A stretch of 64,000 nucleotides of DNA from Anadara kagoshimensis (GCA_021292105.1 CM037870.1:16339234-16403233); one strand, 5' to 3'; shown: positions 41,101-55,400, counted from the stretch's first letter. Numbers and translations are program-made. The notes: generated by a model from the letters alone, not told the origin.

Positions 41101-44100
41101 AGTTTGAGACCACTGATTATAAAATCACCAAAAGCCATGTAAGATCAGAAGGTCAGTAATTGCACTCCTAATAAACTAAGAAGTCAACAAACTCCTATTC
41201 AACTTATCACATTTCACAATGCCCAAAATTCCCTTTGTTTTAAGTTTGCAGATAAAAGTAGAATGTGCATTTGCATATATATGGTATTCAAACTAACAAA
41301 TGAGGAAAATAATTTCTAAACCCAAACTGAAACAGTATATGACTGGCTAGTTAAATCTCAAATTTAAAATGCAACCATCTGTTTACTAAAATGCTACTTA
41401 TGGATATATAGCCAGTTTTTAAAACCCATATGCTCAAATGGCATTGACTGCATACTCTATCATTGCTTCTAGACTGAAAAGGAGAGACATCATATTATGC
41501 TTACCACATATCATAAAAATAATTAAACTTCCAATTGAATCGATAAACCATACAAACACCAAAAGAGTTCAAGGTAAAACAATCTTCTTTTTCTCCTCAA
41601 GTATTGTTTTTGAAAATTTTGCAAAGGGGGGGGGGGGATGGTGACAAGGGTGTCAACTTTTGAAACAGCTCCATGCATGTGCAATGTGTATATACAATTT
41701 ATTTTTACTGAATAAATGTTCACACATCCAATATACACACATGGGCAGCCAATGCAATAAGACAACAGATGTACTTGTTTCAATTTTTCTATAGCTAGGT
41801 CTGTTTATGTCCATTTCTGCTTGCACATTTTAAATATGTTAATACTTGATTTGGTTATGGCGAGCAAAAACAACATCATGTCATCCATCAAACCTGAATC
41901 TGGTATACAGTATAGCCATTGTATAAAAACCACCTAGGGGACTGAGCAAAAGTGGTAGACTTTATATAGAGGGTCACCTTAAACATGTATTGTTGATACT
42001 GGTATACAAATGAGTGAAATAATACCTCTAAAATACCCTTTTATAAATTTTGTTAAAATTATTTTATTTTTATTTTAAAAATAATTATTTAGAATTAATT
42101 ATAGAAATATTTGAAAAGTGCATTATAATCTTAATGGACTGTACATCTGATTACATGGTAAGAGTTGATCTATCAGTATACACTTGACTAATGTCCTTGT
42201 TTCTTAAGAAGGCGGGTGCCACTAATTAAAACAAAAGGTATAGGAAACTTACTACCACTAAATAACAAAGACTAGTTAATAGGCTACAAGCAAGTAATTT
42301 GCTTTATGCTAATATAGTTATTATTATAATAACAAATACTAGTTATACCTTCTGATTTAATGACTTCAGACATTGGCATGAGAATAAGGACTTCACAAAT
42401 TTATTCCTCAATTTTTTACTTATAATAACTCAACTATACATTTTGCAACAAATATATATATACAGTGGATTCCATCTATAACGAACACGGATGTTACGAA
42501 TTAAGGCCTATAACGAAGTTGGAAAAAATCCCCTGTCAATTTACTATATAATCCATGTTTATCGAAATCGGATGTTACGAATTGGCCTATTGCGAAAAAA
42601 TGCCTATAACGTAGTAAAATTCCAGTCCCATTGAAATAAAAAATAACTAAAATTATGAGGTCTAAAACGAAGTCGGTAAACTCACCTGGTCTGTAAAGGT
42701 GACTATAAAAACATTTAAGACGAGCATCGGACAGGAAGGTCAGCGTGTGTATACAGTGTAATCATGTAATTACTGGTGTGTAACAGTTAATGATGAAGGT
42801 TACACAAGCACACTGATTGATCTTAAAGAGGGGGCACGCAGTATGTGTTTTTGAGGAGTGAAATGTTTACTTAATAATAAAAATTTCTTTGATGCTAATC
42901 AAAAAGTTACAACTTTGATCGGGTGTTTGACACTAATTTGAGTAAATTCCTGGTTATAAAACTCATGGTAAAATTGAAAATTGCGACGTAAAATAAATCG
43001 ATGGCAAGACAGAAAAGGAACATTATTCTATTTGTGGACAATTGCCCCGCCCACCCTCAGATTGACAGACTGTCAAATGTGAAAGTAGTTTTCGTATCAC
43101 CAAACACTACGAGTCAACTGCAACCTATGGACCAGGGAATTATTTGGAATTTTACGATGAATTGCCGTCGGCTTATTGTGAACAAACTTCTAGAATCCCA
43201 TGACAACAAGACCGAGTCAAGCAAATATTTTTTTTATTTCTAATTGAATAAATGTAAATATAATGTAGTCCTGTGTTTGTTGTTTTTATTATTGTTTTAT
43301 ACTGCCCAGAGTACCGGGAGATTGAACTTTATCGGCAAGTAAAACTAATGGATTTTTAAATGCTCAATATTTTACGTAGTTATTTATATGCATCGAAATC
43401 ATGATTGATTCTTAAAACATTTTTAAAAACAAAAACAAAAACTGTATAAAATTATATTTTTATTTGAAAATTAAGCATTTCAAACATCTATTAGCTTTAT
43501 TTTCTTTTAACGTTTTTTACTTCCGGTTGATGCAATACACACTCAGAAAAGGGGGATAACTCATTTCTTCACCATCTACGATCCTCCCCAAGATGGAGAA
43601 ATGTTTGTAACAAAATATGCCTATAACAAAATCAACGATACTGTCCCCTGGCCTTCGTTATAGCCGAACCCCACTGTATATTAATTATATATTTCTAATC
43701 TTAATGCATTAAGAATATATTAATTACAATGTACTTGGTTTTTTTTTTTGCATAAACTTTTAGACTAAAATTACAAAAAAAAATTAAAATAAAGTTGATT
43801 GAAAAAGTTGACTTTATACACAAGTTGAGAAGTCATTTGGGACTGTAAAGGGTGGTTTTTATTCACATTAGACAGGTGGAATTATATGGAAGGTCATTAT
43901 ATAGTAAAATCCATTTGGGATACTTCATACTGGCTGCTATAGACAGGTGGACTTTATAGCAGGTTATACTGTTTTGCAAAATTTATTTTACCACTCATTT
44001 GTTATTTACTCTGAATTAGGATAGTGGGTATTTATTACAATATTTATGTGAACATTCAGTTGGACCCAGTTATTTAAAGATTCAGTCTGTATGGTGGTAA

Positions 44101-44204
44101 TATGGCCACTATGCATAAATGACTCCTTGGAGAATATACTGGTTGCATTGATTGTGGAGGTTATTTTATGACTTATGATGTTTCAAAATATGCTTGAATG
44201 AACA

Positions 44205-44298
<94 letters not shown>

Positions 44299-46427
44299 AG
44301 AGTGCGAAAATGCAATAAAAGAGAGACAACTCTTGATACCGTATGCATACAGGGTTTGACATTTAGGTCTGAACCGATCAGTGTTTGGATTATATATTAC
44401 TTTGTCTAAGGATTTTTATTGAAAACTTGTAAATCATGGTGGTTTGAACATTTGACTTAATGATTCTCCCAACGGTATCACGTGAATATAATTTAAACAC
44501 ATTGCAATGTCATTTTCAACTCGACATTGGAACATCGATCATCGCGGGGGCAGCCATATTTGTTTACATTGACAACCAAATGTACCATCTAGATTTTCGC
44601 TTTGTTAAGATATTTAAACCTGATGCACCAGAAAGATTTTAGGTTGAATTTAATTTTGGATGTGTTATTGTATGTTTTACAAAAGATCGAGTGATAATTT
44701 TCTTTACATAAAAAGTGTCCAAGTTTTGAAGATTGACAAAAAATGTCCTAGTGTTTCTGTCGTGACATCGATTGGCGTCAAGAAATCGAATATTTTGTGT
44801 GAATAATAATTTTTTATATCAAATTTAAACTCAAATTTCAAAATATTGGTTATTCCGGAATATAATTCACTGGTGCACAGTGCTTAACTTTATTTTATAA
44901 TATTTTATCGTTCGTTTAAAGGCAAGGGACTTTTTTGGCCATCAGACACTTGTCAAAAAGTAATCCCGATTTTCAAAACGGCGGAAGGATAAAAAATTGT
45001 AAAACCGAAACACAATTCTCGGAAAAAGCCGGGTTGGCGTTCCTACTGTACAAAATTGTAGGTAATGGCACAATGGTAATTTTGATATATTAATAAAGGT
45101 CATGGGTTCAAAGGTCAAGGTCACAGATGAAAAACAATACCGAAATGGTTAATTATCTCAAAAACTATAAACTTTTTGTTAGACATTTATATTACAATAT
45201 TGAAGGAATTGATTTAACGATCATTCTGATACATTGATAAAGGTCATGGGTTCAAAGGCCAAGGTCACAGATGTGAAAAAATTCCGAAATGGTTACTTAT
45301 CTAGAAAACTATTAACTTTTTGTATAAACATGTATATTACAATATTGTAGGAATTGATTTAACGATTATTTTGATATGTAGATAAAGGTTATGGGTTCAA
45401 AGGTCAAGGTCACAGATGCAAATCAATACATAAATGGTTAATTATCTCGAAAACTTTTAACTTTTTGTATAGACATTTATATTCGAAAATTGTAGGTTTT
45501 GATTTAATGATCATTTTGATATATAGAGTTATGTCATGGGTTCAAAGGTCAAGGACACAGATGCGAAAGAATACTGAAATGGTTAATTATCTCAAAAACT
45601 ATAAGCTTTTTGTATAGACATGTATATTACAATATTGAAGGAATTGATTTAACGATCATTTTGATATATAGATTAATGTCATGGGTTTAAAGGTCAAGGT
45701 CACAGATGCGAAAGAATACTGAAATGGTTAATTATCTAAAAACCTATAAGCTTTTTGTATAGACATGTTTATTACAATATTGTAGGAATTGATTTACCGA
45801 TTATTTTGATATATAGATTAAGGTCATGAGTTCAAAGGTCAAGGTCACAAATGCGAAAGTGTACCAAAATGGTTAATTATCTTGAAAACTATTAACTTTT
45901 TGTATAGACATGTATACTTGAATATTGTAGGTTTTGATTTAACGATCATTTTGATATATAGTTTAATATCATGGGTTCAAAGGTCAAGGTCACAAATGTG
46001 AAAGAATACTGAAATGGTTAATTATCTCAAAAACTATAAACTTTTTGTATAAACATGTTTTATATATAGATTAATGTCATGCGTTCAAAAGTCAAGGTCA
46101 CAGATGCGAAAGAATACTGAAATGGTTAATTATCTTAAAACCTATAAGCTTTTTGTATAGACATGTATAATACAATGTTGTAGGAATTGATTTAACGATC
46201 ATTTTGATATATAGATTAAGGTCATGGATTCAAAGGTCAAGGTCACAGATGGGAAAGGATACTGAAATGGTTAATTATCTCGAAAACTATTTACTTTTTG
46301 TATAGGCATGTATATTCGAATATTGTAGGTAATGGCCTAACAATCATTTTGATATATAGATGAAGGTCATAGTTTCATACTTTTGTTTTTACTTTTTTAA
46401 CTGTTTATAAATAATGTATTGCAGCTA

Positions 46428-46486
<59 letters not shown>

Positions 46487-49400
46487 TATTATACATATAT
46501 TATATGTAGCAATCTCGGGACAAGGTATGATTAATTTGCAAAAATCCTTGCATTTAATTCTGCCTTACTGCTGAAAATTAGGAGTTCTCTTTAATAAATG
46601 TTATTGACCATTGAACCTCTGCATGAGATATGTTCTTAGCCTCAGGTGAGCGTTAAGGCCCATGGGCCTCTTGTTTTTTTTGCAAACCAGTATATTGTAA
46701 CAATCCTGCCGTACTGCAATTTACAGGTATACCAGTGATACTGCACACTCCTAATAATTAATTCACTCTTTGAAAATATTTCTTCTAAAACCACTAGGAT
46801 AATAAGAATCACTTTTTGTTATTAAGATCCCTAGGTGAGTTAAACTAAAGTTGGCACTAGGCAACACCAACCAACATCCAAGATGGCTGTCTGTACTATA
46901 AGTAGTAAAAATGCAAAAGTAACTATTGTAAGAACTGATTTTGTTCAAGTGTTATATATAGAAAGTTGACAATGGGGGCATTTACTAGGTATGATGCCAT
47001 TCCAATTAACATTTGCTTGCTGTAATGGAAATTTACCAGCTTTAACATTGTTAGCCAGTTTAGCATCACAGGTTCTTTTGGGCCTCCTGTTAACTAATGC
47101 TTACATGCAGATTACATTTGACCCTTGATTTTCCAAAATGATTTTCAAAATTCTATATATAGTTTCACTTAATTCAGATAAGTTTGAATCGAAATGTAGT
47201 TACTTTAATTATTTAGTTTTATATTTGTTTTTTTTTAATCTTTTGATAGGAGTGCCTGATTATGGAGTTACCAAGCCTTTTACCCTTCCAAAAGTTTGGA
47301 CAGATTACTTCATTAAAATATTCAAAGGAGAGAAATCTATTCATTGCATAGATGCTAAAAAAGTAATAACACCACCTAAAATGCAGTTCTTGTACCATCG
47401 TGCTTATAAAGAACTCCAAAAACGCGTTCAGCCAAATTACAATGCTAGATTTCATGAAAATGAAATGAATATTTATGTTGAAGAAGATCCATTGAAATCT
47501 GGAGAATATTTCGATGAAAATTTATTGCATGATGTAGCTGCTTTGTTAGACATTGAAGATACTCTGGATGAAACAAGAATGACATTTAAGTCCACAGTTA
47601 CAGAAAATATTTATTCAGAAATTCAGTCTCATCAACCAGATAAATATCGATATCCAATTGCCTTTTATCAAGGAGAAGACAGAAATGAAGTTTGGATTGT
47701 TGGACAGCCAGAGACAGTTGCTAAGGTGAAAAAGAAATTTAGCAACATTAAAAAAAATGTTCAAACTGAAGACTTTGCTGGAGGCAGTATTTCAGACATT
47801 GAAGAGGGTTTTAGTCAACTGAATTTAGATGCAAGTCCTAAACAAGATCCAGCTTCAGGAAGCAAACACAGTGGTTTACCGAAGTCAAAAAAGGAGAACA
47901 TTACTGAAGATGGTTTTGAATTCCCTGTAGAAGAATTTACTTCTCAACTTTGGCAAACATTTGAAACTGAGTTTAAATCACATTTTGCAGATCAGAAACC
48001 ATCATTATCAGTAAAGTTAAATCCTGCAAAGACACACCTAATTGTGAAAGGAATAGAAAATCCTTATCTATTTGATTCTATGCTCAAAAAATGTATTATG
48101 AAATTGAGATGTGCAGATGGGGAAAAAAGATGATATGGTCTTAAGTCTTCTATCAAAGCCAGCAGTAGTTGTTTACATACAATCTGAGCTAAGAGATATT
48201 AGATGTGAGTGGAAGATTTTGGAAGACAAAATTAGAGTATATGGAATAAATGATGCAGATGCTATAAAAGGAGTCAAAGTTATCAATGGTTGTCTGAAAT
48301 CTAAAAAATGGGGCAGGGAATTTAGGTCAGCCATAAATGATGCATTGGCATCTGAACAAGTTGCAAATGTGATAGAAAAACTGTTAGCTAATGAAACTTC
48401 AGATGGATATGTGGTTGCTGGAACTGATGATGCAATAAGAATAGTCTTAGAACTTATAGATGATGAACAACTTAAGCAAAAGAGTTATGGAAGAGGAAAT
48501 ATTACGGAACAGATACCACCAAGTTTATCGCTTGGATATATCATTGAGAACTGCGATGATAAGTTGAATGATATATTTGCTGGCAGAACTGTAAGGTACA
48601 ATGTCTTACAAGTGAAAAAATGGGAAACTGACTGTAAAAAACTTGAACTGATTGGCCCAGAGGATGAAGTGAAAGAAGCAAAGAAGAAAATTTTGGAAAT
48701 GATGAAATTGTCCACATCTTGTGAATATGTTACTGGAGATCAATCATACAAGATGCTTGTTAAACCTGAGGATAATGGAAAGTGGTTGAAAAGTTTGGAG
48801 AAAAAGCACAAAAGCAAGATTGGAATTTTAAATGGATATAAGGTTAAAAGACAGCAAAAATTTAAAGACCATAGTTGCTGGATTAGAAACGTTTCTGTTC
48901 ACTTAGTACAGGGTAGTATTACAGACATAGAATCAGACATGATTTTGTTGCCAGTGAATAAAAATCTGGAACCATGTGATGTAGGAAAAACAATTATGAA
49001 AAGTGGTAAGTACATGTTTGAGCAATATTTCAATGGCAATATTTTAATAATCACCTGTCGGAGATTTCTCTGGCCACTTACTCAAAACTCATTCCCTAAA
49101 TAAAGCATACATTTTCCGAAGTTTTGAAGGTAAATATTCCCAAAGTGATGGTAAAAAATTGAAAAGGAAAACTCAAGAAAAGTTAACAAAAACAAGTTTT
49201 ATTTTCCACAGTTGAGAAAAATTACAGGTTTCATTGCATTTGTTAAATTTGAAAAAAAATATATGTGATAAAACAGTTTTTTGGTATAATATGTAATTGA
49301 ATACTTTTTATGTAATTTTCATCAGCAAGGCAAAATATCTCAAAATCTCCATGGACAAAAACCTATATGACTTAATTACAAGCAAAAAGGTCATGATAAA

Positions 49401-52400
49401 GGTCACCCCAAGCCGAAAGCTTGACCAGAATCATATAATCTACAATAATAAAAAATTAATACATGTATAGGTAAACAACATTGACCTGTCTTAAGAAATA
49501 GGGATTATGCGTCTATATGATCTGAACACTAATTATGGGCAATGTGTATTTGTATTAACTGTGAATCCTAACACTACTCACGCATTGGATGGATTCTCCT
49601 AGATATGAAATAAATATTCCTAATAAAAGGTCAAATGGGCAGGTCAGTATTATTTGCCTATATCTGAAGATGTTGATATTAGTTCTAATAATTATTTAGT
49701 ACTTAAATACTACATACACCAGTATCCCTGTTGATCCATCTGAAGATATTTACAGCAACGTCCACCTATCAAATTTAAGGAAGGAATGAGTTTAGAGCAC
49801 TTGCATTGCATTCATTATACAAATCTTGCTGGAAATTTAATTACCGGTATTTTCCACTGACTTAAAACATCAAAATTATTGAAATTCATTTACTAATTCA
49901 ATATGTTTAATGTTAGGTTAAAGCTGACAAAAATTCACAATTTTTTGTAGTGAGAACAAGTTTTTTATATATTTATATTCAACATTATATTTGCATGGCC
50001 AAATGTTTTTTCAAAGAACCAAAGCATTAAAGCGCCCATGACTACAACAAAACTAAAGAAGTGGTACTTGGCAAATTATATGAAATTCGGAATATAAGGT
50101 CCTAGGGTGGTCCATCTAAAATCCAAGAAGGCCACCATTACTGTAAATAGCAAAAACTTATAAATGGCCATTACAGGTTTTATTAAACTGTACCCAATCA
50201 TGTTGTTGAAATTTGTCAACCAAATTCTATCAGATGGTTGTTTAACTATGAAAAGCAAACAAAAAAAAAAAAACAGTAAATGTATGGCCATATAAAAAAT
50301 ACAGGATATTCCAGGTGAGCAATACAGGCCCTATTGGATTTGTTAAAGTGGTAGCTCTGGCTTGATACATAAGCATATCAGCATCAAATGATAAATGCTT
50401 CATTTTAAATTTTTTAAATTGACTGGATTTGAAGCTGGGTTTCAACTATACATTGAAGTGAATTGCTGGTAAATTGATTTGGCAATTGTTTTTATAATAT
50501 GAGCAATTCTAGTGTTCACAGCTGTATAATAGCTTGCATTTTAATATCTGGTTTGCATGATGTACAAACAAAATATTCCATGACTTTCAGTGTTCATTCT
50601 AGAAGGGACCATGGACCACTGATCCCTTATTTTGTTAAATGATCCCATTATTAAGGCCTTAGTGAACCATATTAAAAGTTATATTAATGCCGAAATATTG
50701 TTGTTTTGGCGTTTTAAATAAAAGTGGCCCCTCTGAAAAATTTTAGATTGAGCACTGAACTCTGGATGTAAAATAAACAAAGCAATATAAGTCATTTATC
50801 AATGTCACATTGCTTCTTTAAATATTTTTCAGGTGGAAATGAACTGGAGAAAGCCTTGAATCAATTGAAATTTGAAGAATGTAATAGAGAGGCTTTAGAT
50901 CTTGGGAAAGTTATATTTAGAAATGTTGTAGGTGATTTACCATGCCAATATGTTGGTTATTATGTACTTGAGGCTGGAAAATCTAAATTGGACAAGACTG
51001 TTGCAGAGGCCATGTTCAAAGAAATATTAGATTTTGTGATTCAGAATCTATTATCAACAGTCGCACTTCCCTTGCAAATTACTGATGCAGATCAATGTAT
51101 TAAAGGATTTGCCAGGTCACTTGGTTCATCTCTTGAAGAAAAGAAAATACAACACAGGCTGCATAGTTATCTATGTGCTGAAAATGGGGCCAATATCAAG
51201 AAACTTCAAGAGAAATTGAGGAAAGAATTACTGGACAGTAAATTTCTGGAACTTAACATGGAAGATTTACAAATACTGGAAGAAAAAGGTAAAATAAAAT
51301 ATGCAGCCTACAAGCATGTATATACAGCTACATATATATATTAAGTTGCCTAAAAGCATGTTATATACATTAGGTTGCCTACAAGCATGTTATATACATT
51401 CACTTGTCTACAAGCATGTTATATACACTAAGTTGCCTACGCATGCTATATACATTAAGTTGCCTACAAGCATGTTATATACACTTAGTTGCCTACAAGC
51501 ATGCTATATACATTAAGTTGCCTACAAGCATGTTATATACACTAAGTTGCCTACGCATGCTATATACATTAAGTTGCCTACAAGCATGTTATATACATTC
51601 AGTTGCCTACAAGCATGCTATATACATTCAGTTGCCTACAAGCATGCTCTATACATTCAGTTGCCTACAAGCATGCTATATACATTCAGTTGCCTACAAG
51701 CATGCTATATACATTAAATGCCTACAAGCATGTTAAATACACTAAGTTGCCTACAAGCATGCTATATACATTAAGTTGCCTACAAGCATGCTTTATACAT
51801 TCAGTTGCCTACAAGCATGCTATATACATTAAGTTGCCTACAAGCATGCTTTATACATTCAGTTGCCTACAAGCATGCTATATACATTAGGTTGCCTACA
51901 ATCATGTTATATACATTTAATCTGGGAAAGTTGCTAGAATAGGATGTTTCTGGGTTACCTAATATTCTGTCCGGTTCTGTATTTTATAATACACTTCCGG
52001 GGAAAAATTTTAGGCATACCTACTTTCCGTTTTTGTTGTCAAGGACGCTTAGTCGCAAATACCGGTAAATTTGGTTGATTGTCAATATGCAGAGGGCAAA
52101 GTATTGGTGTGAGGTACCGGGATGCAATTACAATGGAAGTAAAGATCTCAGAAAAAATCATTTTTGAAAGATATGTATTTTGTACCATTTCCAATTAAGA
52201 AAGACATGAGAAAAAGGAGGAAATGGTTAAATGCCATTAGATGTCCTCTCGACTACGAACCAAAACCCTGGCACAGGGTGTGTAGTCGGCATTAAAATGG
52301 GTAGGATTATCCAGAACTATTTCCGTGGAATAAATAAGGTGATGATGATACACTAACCAGGGCCAACACTTCAATTTGCCAGGAGCCCCAAGATATGGAT

Positions 52401-55400
52401 GATAATACCTGTAGAAGGTATGCCATGGCATTGTTGTAAGATCAACCTAGTAAAGTTCAAATTATTAAGACATTTAAAGTCCTGATTATTTTCAAGTCAA
52501 AAATAAACTAATACCATGGACTCCATCCTTGACAAATTTTAATGAGCCGTAAGCATTTCCATAAGGGTTAAACAGAAGTAAACAGGAAGTACGGATGCCC
52601 AAAAATTTAATCATGTGACCCGATATTATACTACACAAAATGGATTTCCGGATTATCCTGGAAACTGGCTATTGGTAAAGTTTGTGTACTTTTATTTGAC
52701 ATCAATTGGTAATCACGCCAGTTTTAATGGTAAATAGTTGCATAAAAAAAAAAGAATTATGCAGAAAAGATTTCAAATTTTATATTAGATAAAGAAACTT
52801 TAGGGATTGATAATAAGTTTTCAAAAGTATTTCAAAACATTGTTTTTAATACGGTAATTATCATTTGATTATGTTACAGGTCCTATGCAGTCACCTATAA
52901 ACATGACAGTTGTGGAAGGATCATTGATAGATGAACATATTGCAGTTGTAAGTACAATGTATTAATTAACATATTGTTAATAGCAATTTTCATTGAATAC
53001 AAGTTTTATTTAAAGAAGAATGAAATGTATTTTGGTGAACTTTGGTGACTGTCCAAATTCAGGCAGTGGTCTTAAGTTGGAACCATTTGTAACATAACTA
53101 GTTACAGTAAAAAATTCCCTTCCAGCAATGCTGGGAAATCAACACGGGTTGCCCATTCCTAAAGCAACCTCACACGAAAGGTACCTGAAAACCTGAAAAA
53201 GTAGTAACATCTCAATCTGTAACCATGACATCTGTCTCTGACTGAAATGTGAAACCCAGGTACAATTTGTTGAACGATTTTAATTACATAATTCAAATGA
53301 TACTGCATATCTGATGCCATTAAATTTATATATGGTTCTATAAGCAAGTTTCCCACATTTTTGAATGCTTTAAATTTTTTTTTTTTTAGTTATTTTTGTT
53401 TTGTTTGCAATTATCCTGAACGTATTCTCTGTATCAGAGAAAGTCGTATCTAAGAAATCTCATACCTAATCATAACTGAAAAAATCTTTCCTAGTTATCA
53501 AACCTCATCTGATAACTAGCCATTTTGATTAGTTTACTTAATTGCATACTTTATTTCACTGTGCAGAAACTGAAAATATTTGCGCCACTTCATTATACTG
53601 CTGTCATTATATATTGCATTGCGATTAGCGTCACCGAGGATTTGATGATGGCACATTGGAACAAAGCCTACATCACAATAACGCAGAACTCTAAAACTTT
53701 GTTGCTGTAATTTATATCTTGTTATTCTTTTATTATGTTTGAATTTATTGAAGCCAATCTTTTGAGCATATTCATCTAGAAATATAGTGACAATATCATC
53801 ATAAGTTCAGACATATTGCGATGCCTTTTTTGTCTCATGATTACATCTCTACTTCATTATAGACATATATGTAAAGTATGGGAGTTGAGTTGAGTTAAGT
53901 AATGGTATTTAATGCCCCAGTCAAGAATATTTCACTTATATCAAGATATGGCCAGCTTTAGGCAAAGTTGCAGAAATTTAGCCTTTTTGTTGGGCTGATG
54001 GCATGATACAGCAGGGTTCTTTAGTGTGTCAAGCCCACCATGACACAGGACCCCATTTATTTTAACAATGTACAAAAGAAAGTATCATAACTAAAAAATA
54101 CAGCAATTTTTTTAGTGGCCTATATTTGCATTCTTATTATATATTTAAAACCAGGTAGTTTTTTGTTACCCAGGTAGAAGCAGGTAGTTCCAGTGCCAAT
54201 TTGCAAGCACGACTCATACAGGATAAAAATATCCCTAATGAGTATCTTCAATGGAATATTTCTATGATACATGACTTGTCATGGGAGAATAATAGAACCT
54301 TACACCGGTAACAGGGTAAGACAGAGATATCTCAAATGTGGATGAATATTTTCCTTTAACTTTAGCGAGTTCTGGACATTGAAAATATTCATCCGAGTTT
54401 GAGGTATCTCTGTCTTACCCTGTAACTGGTGTAGGATTCTTTTTCTAACACATTTGCAACATAAAACATGATTTGTAAACAAAAAATTGCATCAAATGTT
54501 CAGTTTTTATTTCACCATACATGCCTGGTAAAAAGTGACGTAATCAATTTTTGTTGACATTCTCACGTAAAATAATTATGACATCATCAATTAAGTGTGG
54601 CATGTAAGTGATTGTGACATTAAGAAATTGTTGGTTGACTTCTGAACTTTTCTCAATTTATAAAGTCTTCTCAATGATAAATCCAGAGCAGGTATAACTA
54701 CGCGGGAAATTAGGCATGTAGCCTGTCTCAACCCTAGGGTGAGACAAGGAAATCCCACATGGGTAAAAACAAGGGATTTCCATGTCACAGTTGTGAAGAA
54801 AGGTTGTCTTACTCTGAGTACAAGCATCTCACCTTTTATAGATATTTAGAAAATTCTTATTTGAGTTCATGGGACTTTGGTTGCAAAATGGTTTAATGTG
54901 CATTCTTACGGAGCATACACAAATACCTCCTGAAGGTTTTGAATCTGTTCAGGACAGATCCTAGTGTGAGAAAAATTGTCAGTTCACTTGCAGAAGATCA
55001 TTTGTATTCTCAGGGCACTCTGGTATCTTCCACAGTTTATGAATTAAGTGCCTTAATGAATGAAAAATTCTTGACTGGCACATAACATTTGTATAAAACT
55101 CCATTGTGCCACTCCATTCCGCTAGATTCTTGACACCATCATTAAAACGCTTTCACTTCAGTATGGCACATCAACAAGGTTCATCAGTATTATAGCCCAA
55201 GATGTTAGCGTGCAATAAATATCGATATTTGCTCGCTAACTTTGTTCCAGTCCGAGGTTTCCACAATCATTTTTAGCTCACCTGAGCTGAAAGCTCAGAT
55301 GAGCTATTGCAATGGTTCACTGTCTGTTGTCTGTCGTGCGTTGTGCGTCAACTTTTACATTTCAATCATCTCCTCTGAAACTAATAAGCCAAGTTAAATG

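Larger units (their letters stand above)
41908..43971. mobile_element. TA element F, probable longer relative of MITE family A, split by a Tigger
   Basis: The outer ends CAGTATAGCCATTGTATAAA and TTTATAGCAGGTTATACTG are imperfect inverted repeats that resemble the ends of the 179-bp family A MITEs (CAGTCAAACCTG..ATAAAGGCCACC). The left flank ends in TA. About 850 bp remain once the Tigger is removed. Ends are diverged, so limits are approximate. Confidence 0.45.
37657..45048. mobile_element. TA-flanked element E (7.4 kb) with 15-bp perfect TIRs
   Basis: The ends CAGTAGGAACGCCAA / TTGGCGTTCCTACTG are perfect inverted repeats, each next to TA. Joining the flanks at one TA restores a 145-bp monomer of element A. 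The TA duplication fits Tc1/mariner or pogo-type transposition. No transposase of its own was recognised. Much of its length is later insertions (element C, element F with a Tigger). A motif TCTTTACAYAAAAAGTGTCC occurs near both ends (about 38048 and 44699) in direct orientation. Confidence 0.75.
33175..46673 (+). mobile_element. Helitron-like element A (145-bp tandem core), host of the nest
   Basis: The left end is CTCACCTGAGCTGAAAGCTC followed by GATGAGC (stem-loop). The right end is AGGTGAGCG..AGGCCCATGGGCCT then CTTGTT, a perfect 14-bp palindrome just before the end. The core repeats a roughly 145-bp unit containing ACTTTTTGTATAGGCATGTA and AAAGGTCAAGGTCA. A further block (35213-35470) resembles the pre-array part of element C, so A may be a fusion or rearranged copy. 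No coding capacity, no target duplication. The structure fits non-autonomous Helentron/HINE or bivalve 'pearl' elements; the exact class is inference. Confidence 0.65.
32582..47249 (+). other. Gene 2 intron 1 (14.7 kb), a nested transposon stack
   Basis: The two flanking exons join in phase across it (G|GA). About 13.5 kb belongs to one Helitron-like element and later insertions, listed separately. The rest (32640-33174 and 46674-47249) is decayed Helitron-like body sequence with the recurring 'tcctctgaaac.act.ggg..aatt' motif. No coding exon was found inside; the open stretch at 40422-40652 follows a CCTGCAG acceptor but its phase does not fit. Confidence 0.75.

Noticed and set aside
51301-51890. 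Three overlapping ORFs rich in LYTLSCLQACYIH
   Set aside because: Produced by a 29-bp minisatellite inside an intron; the composition is purely repeat-driven.
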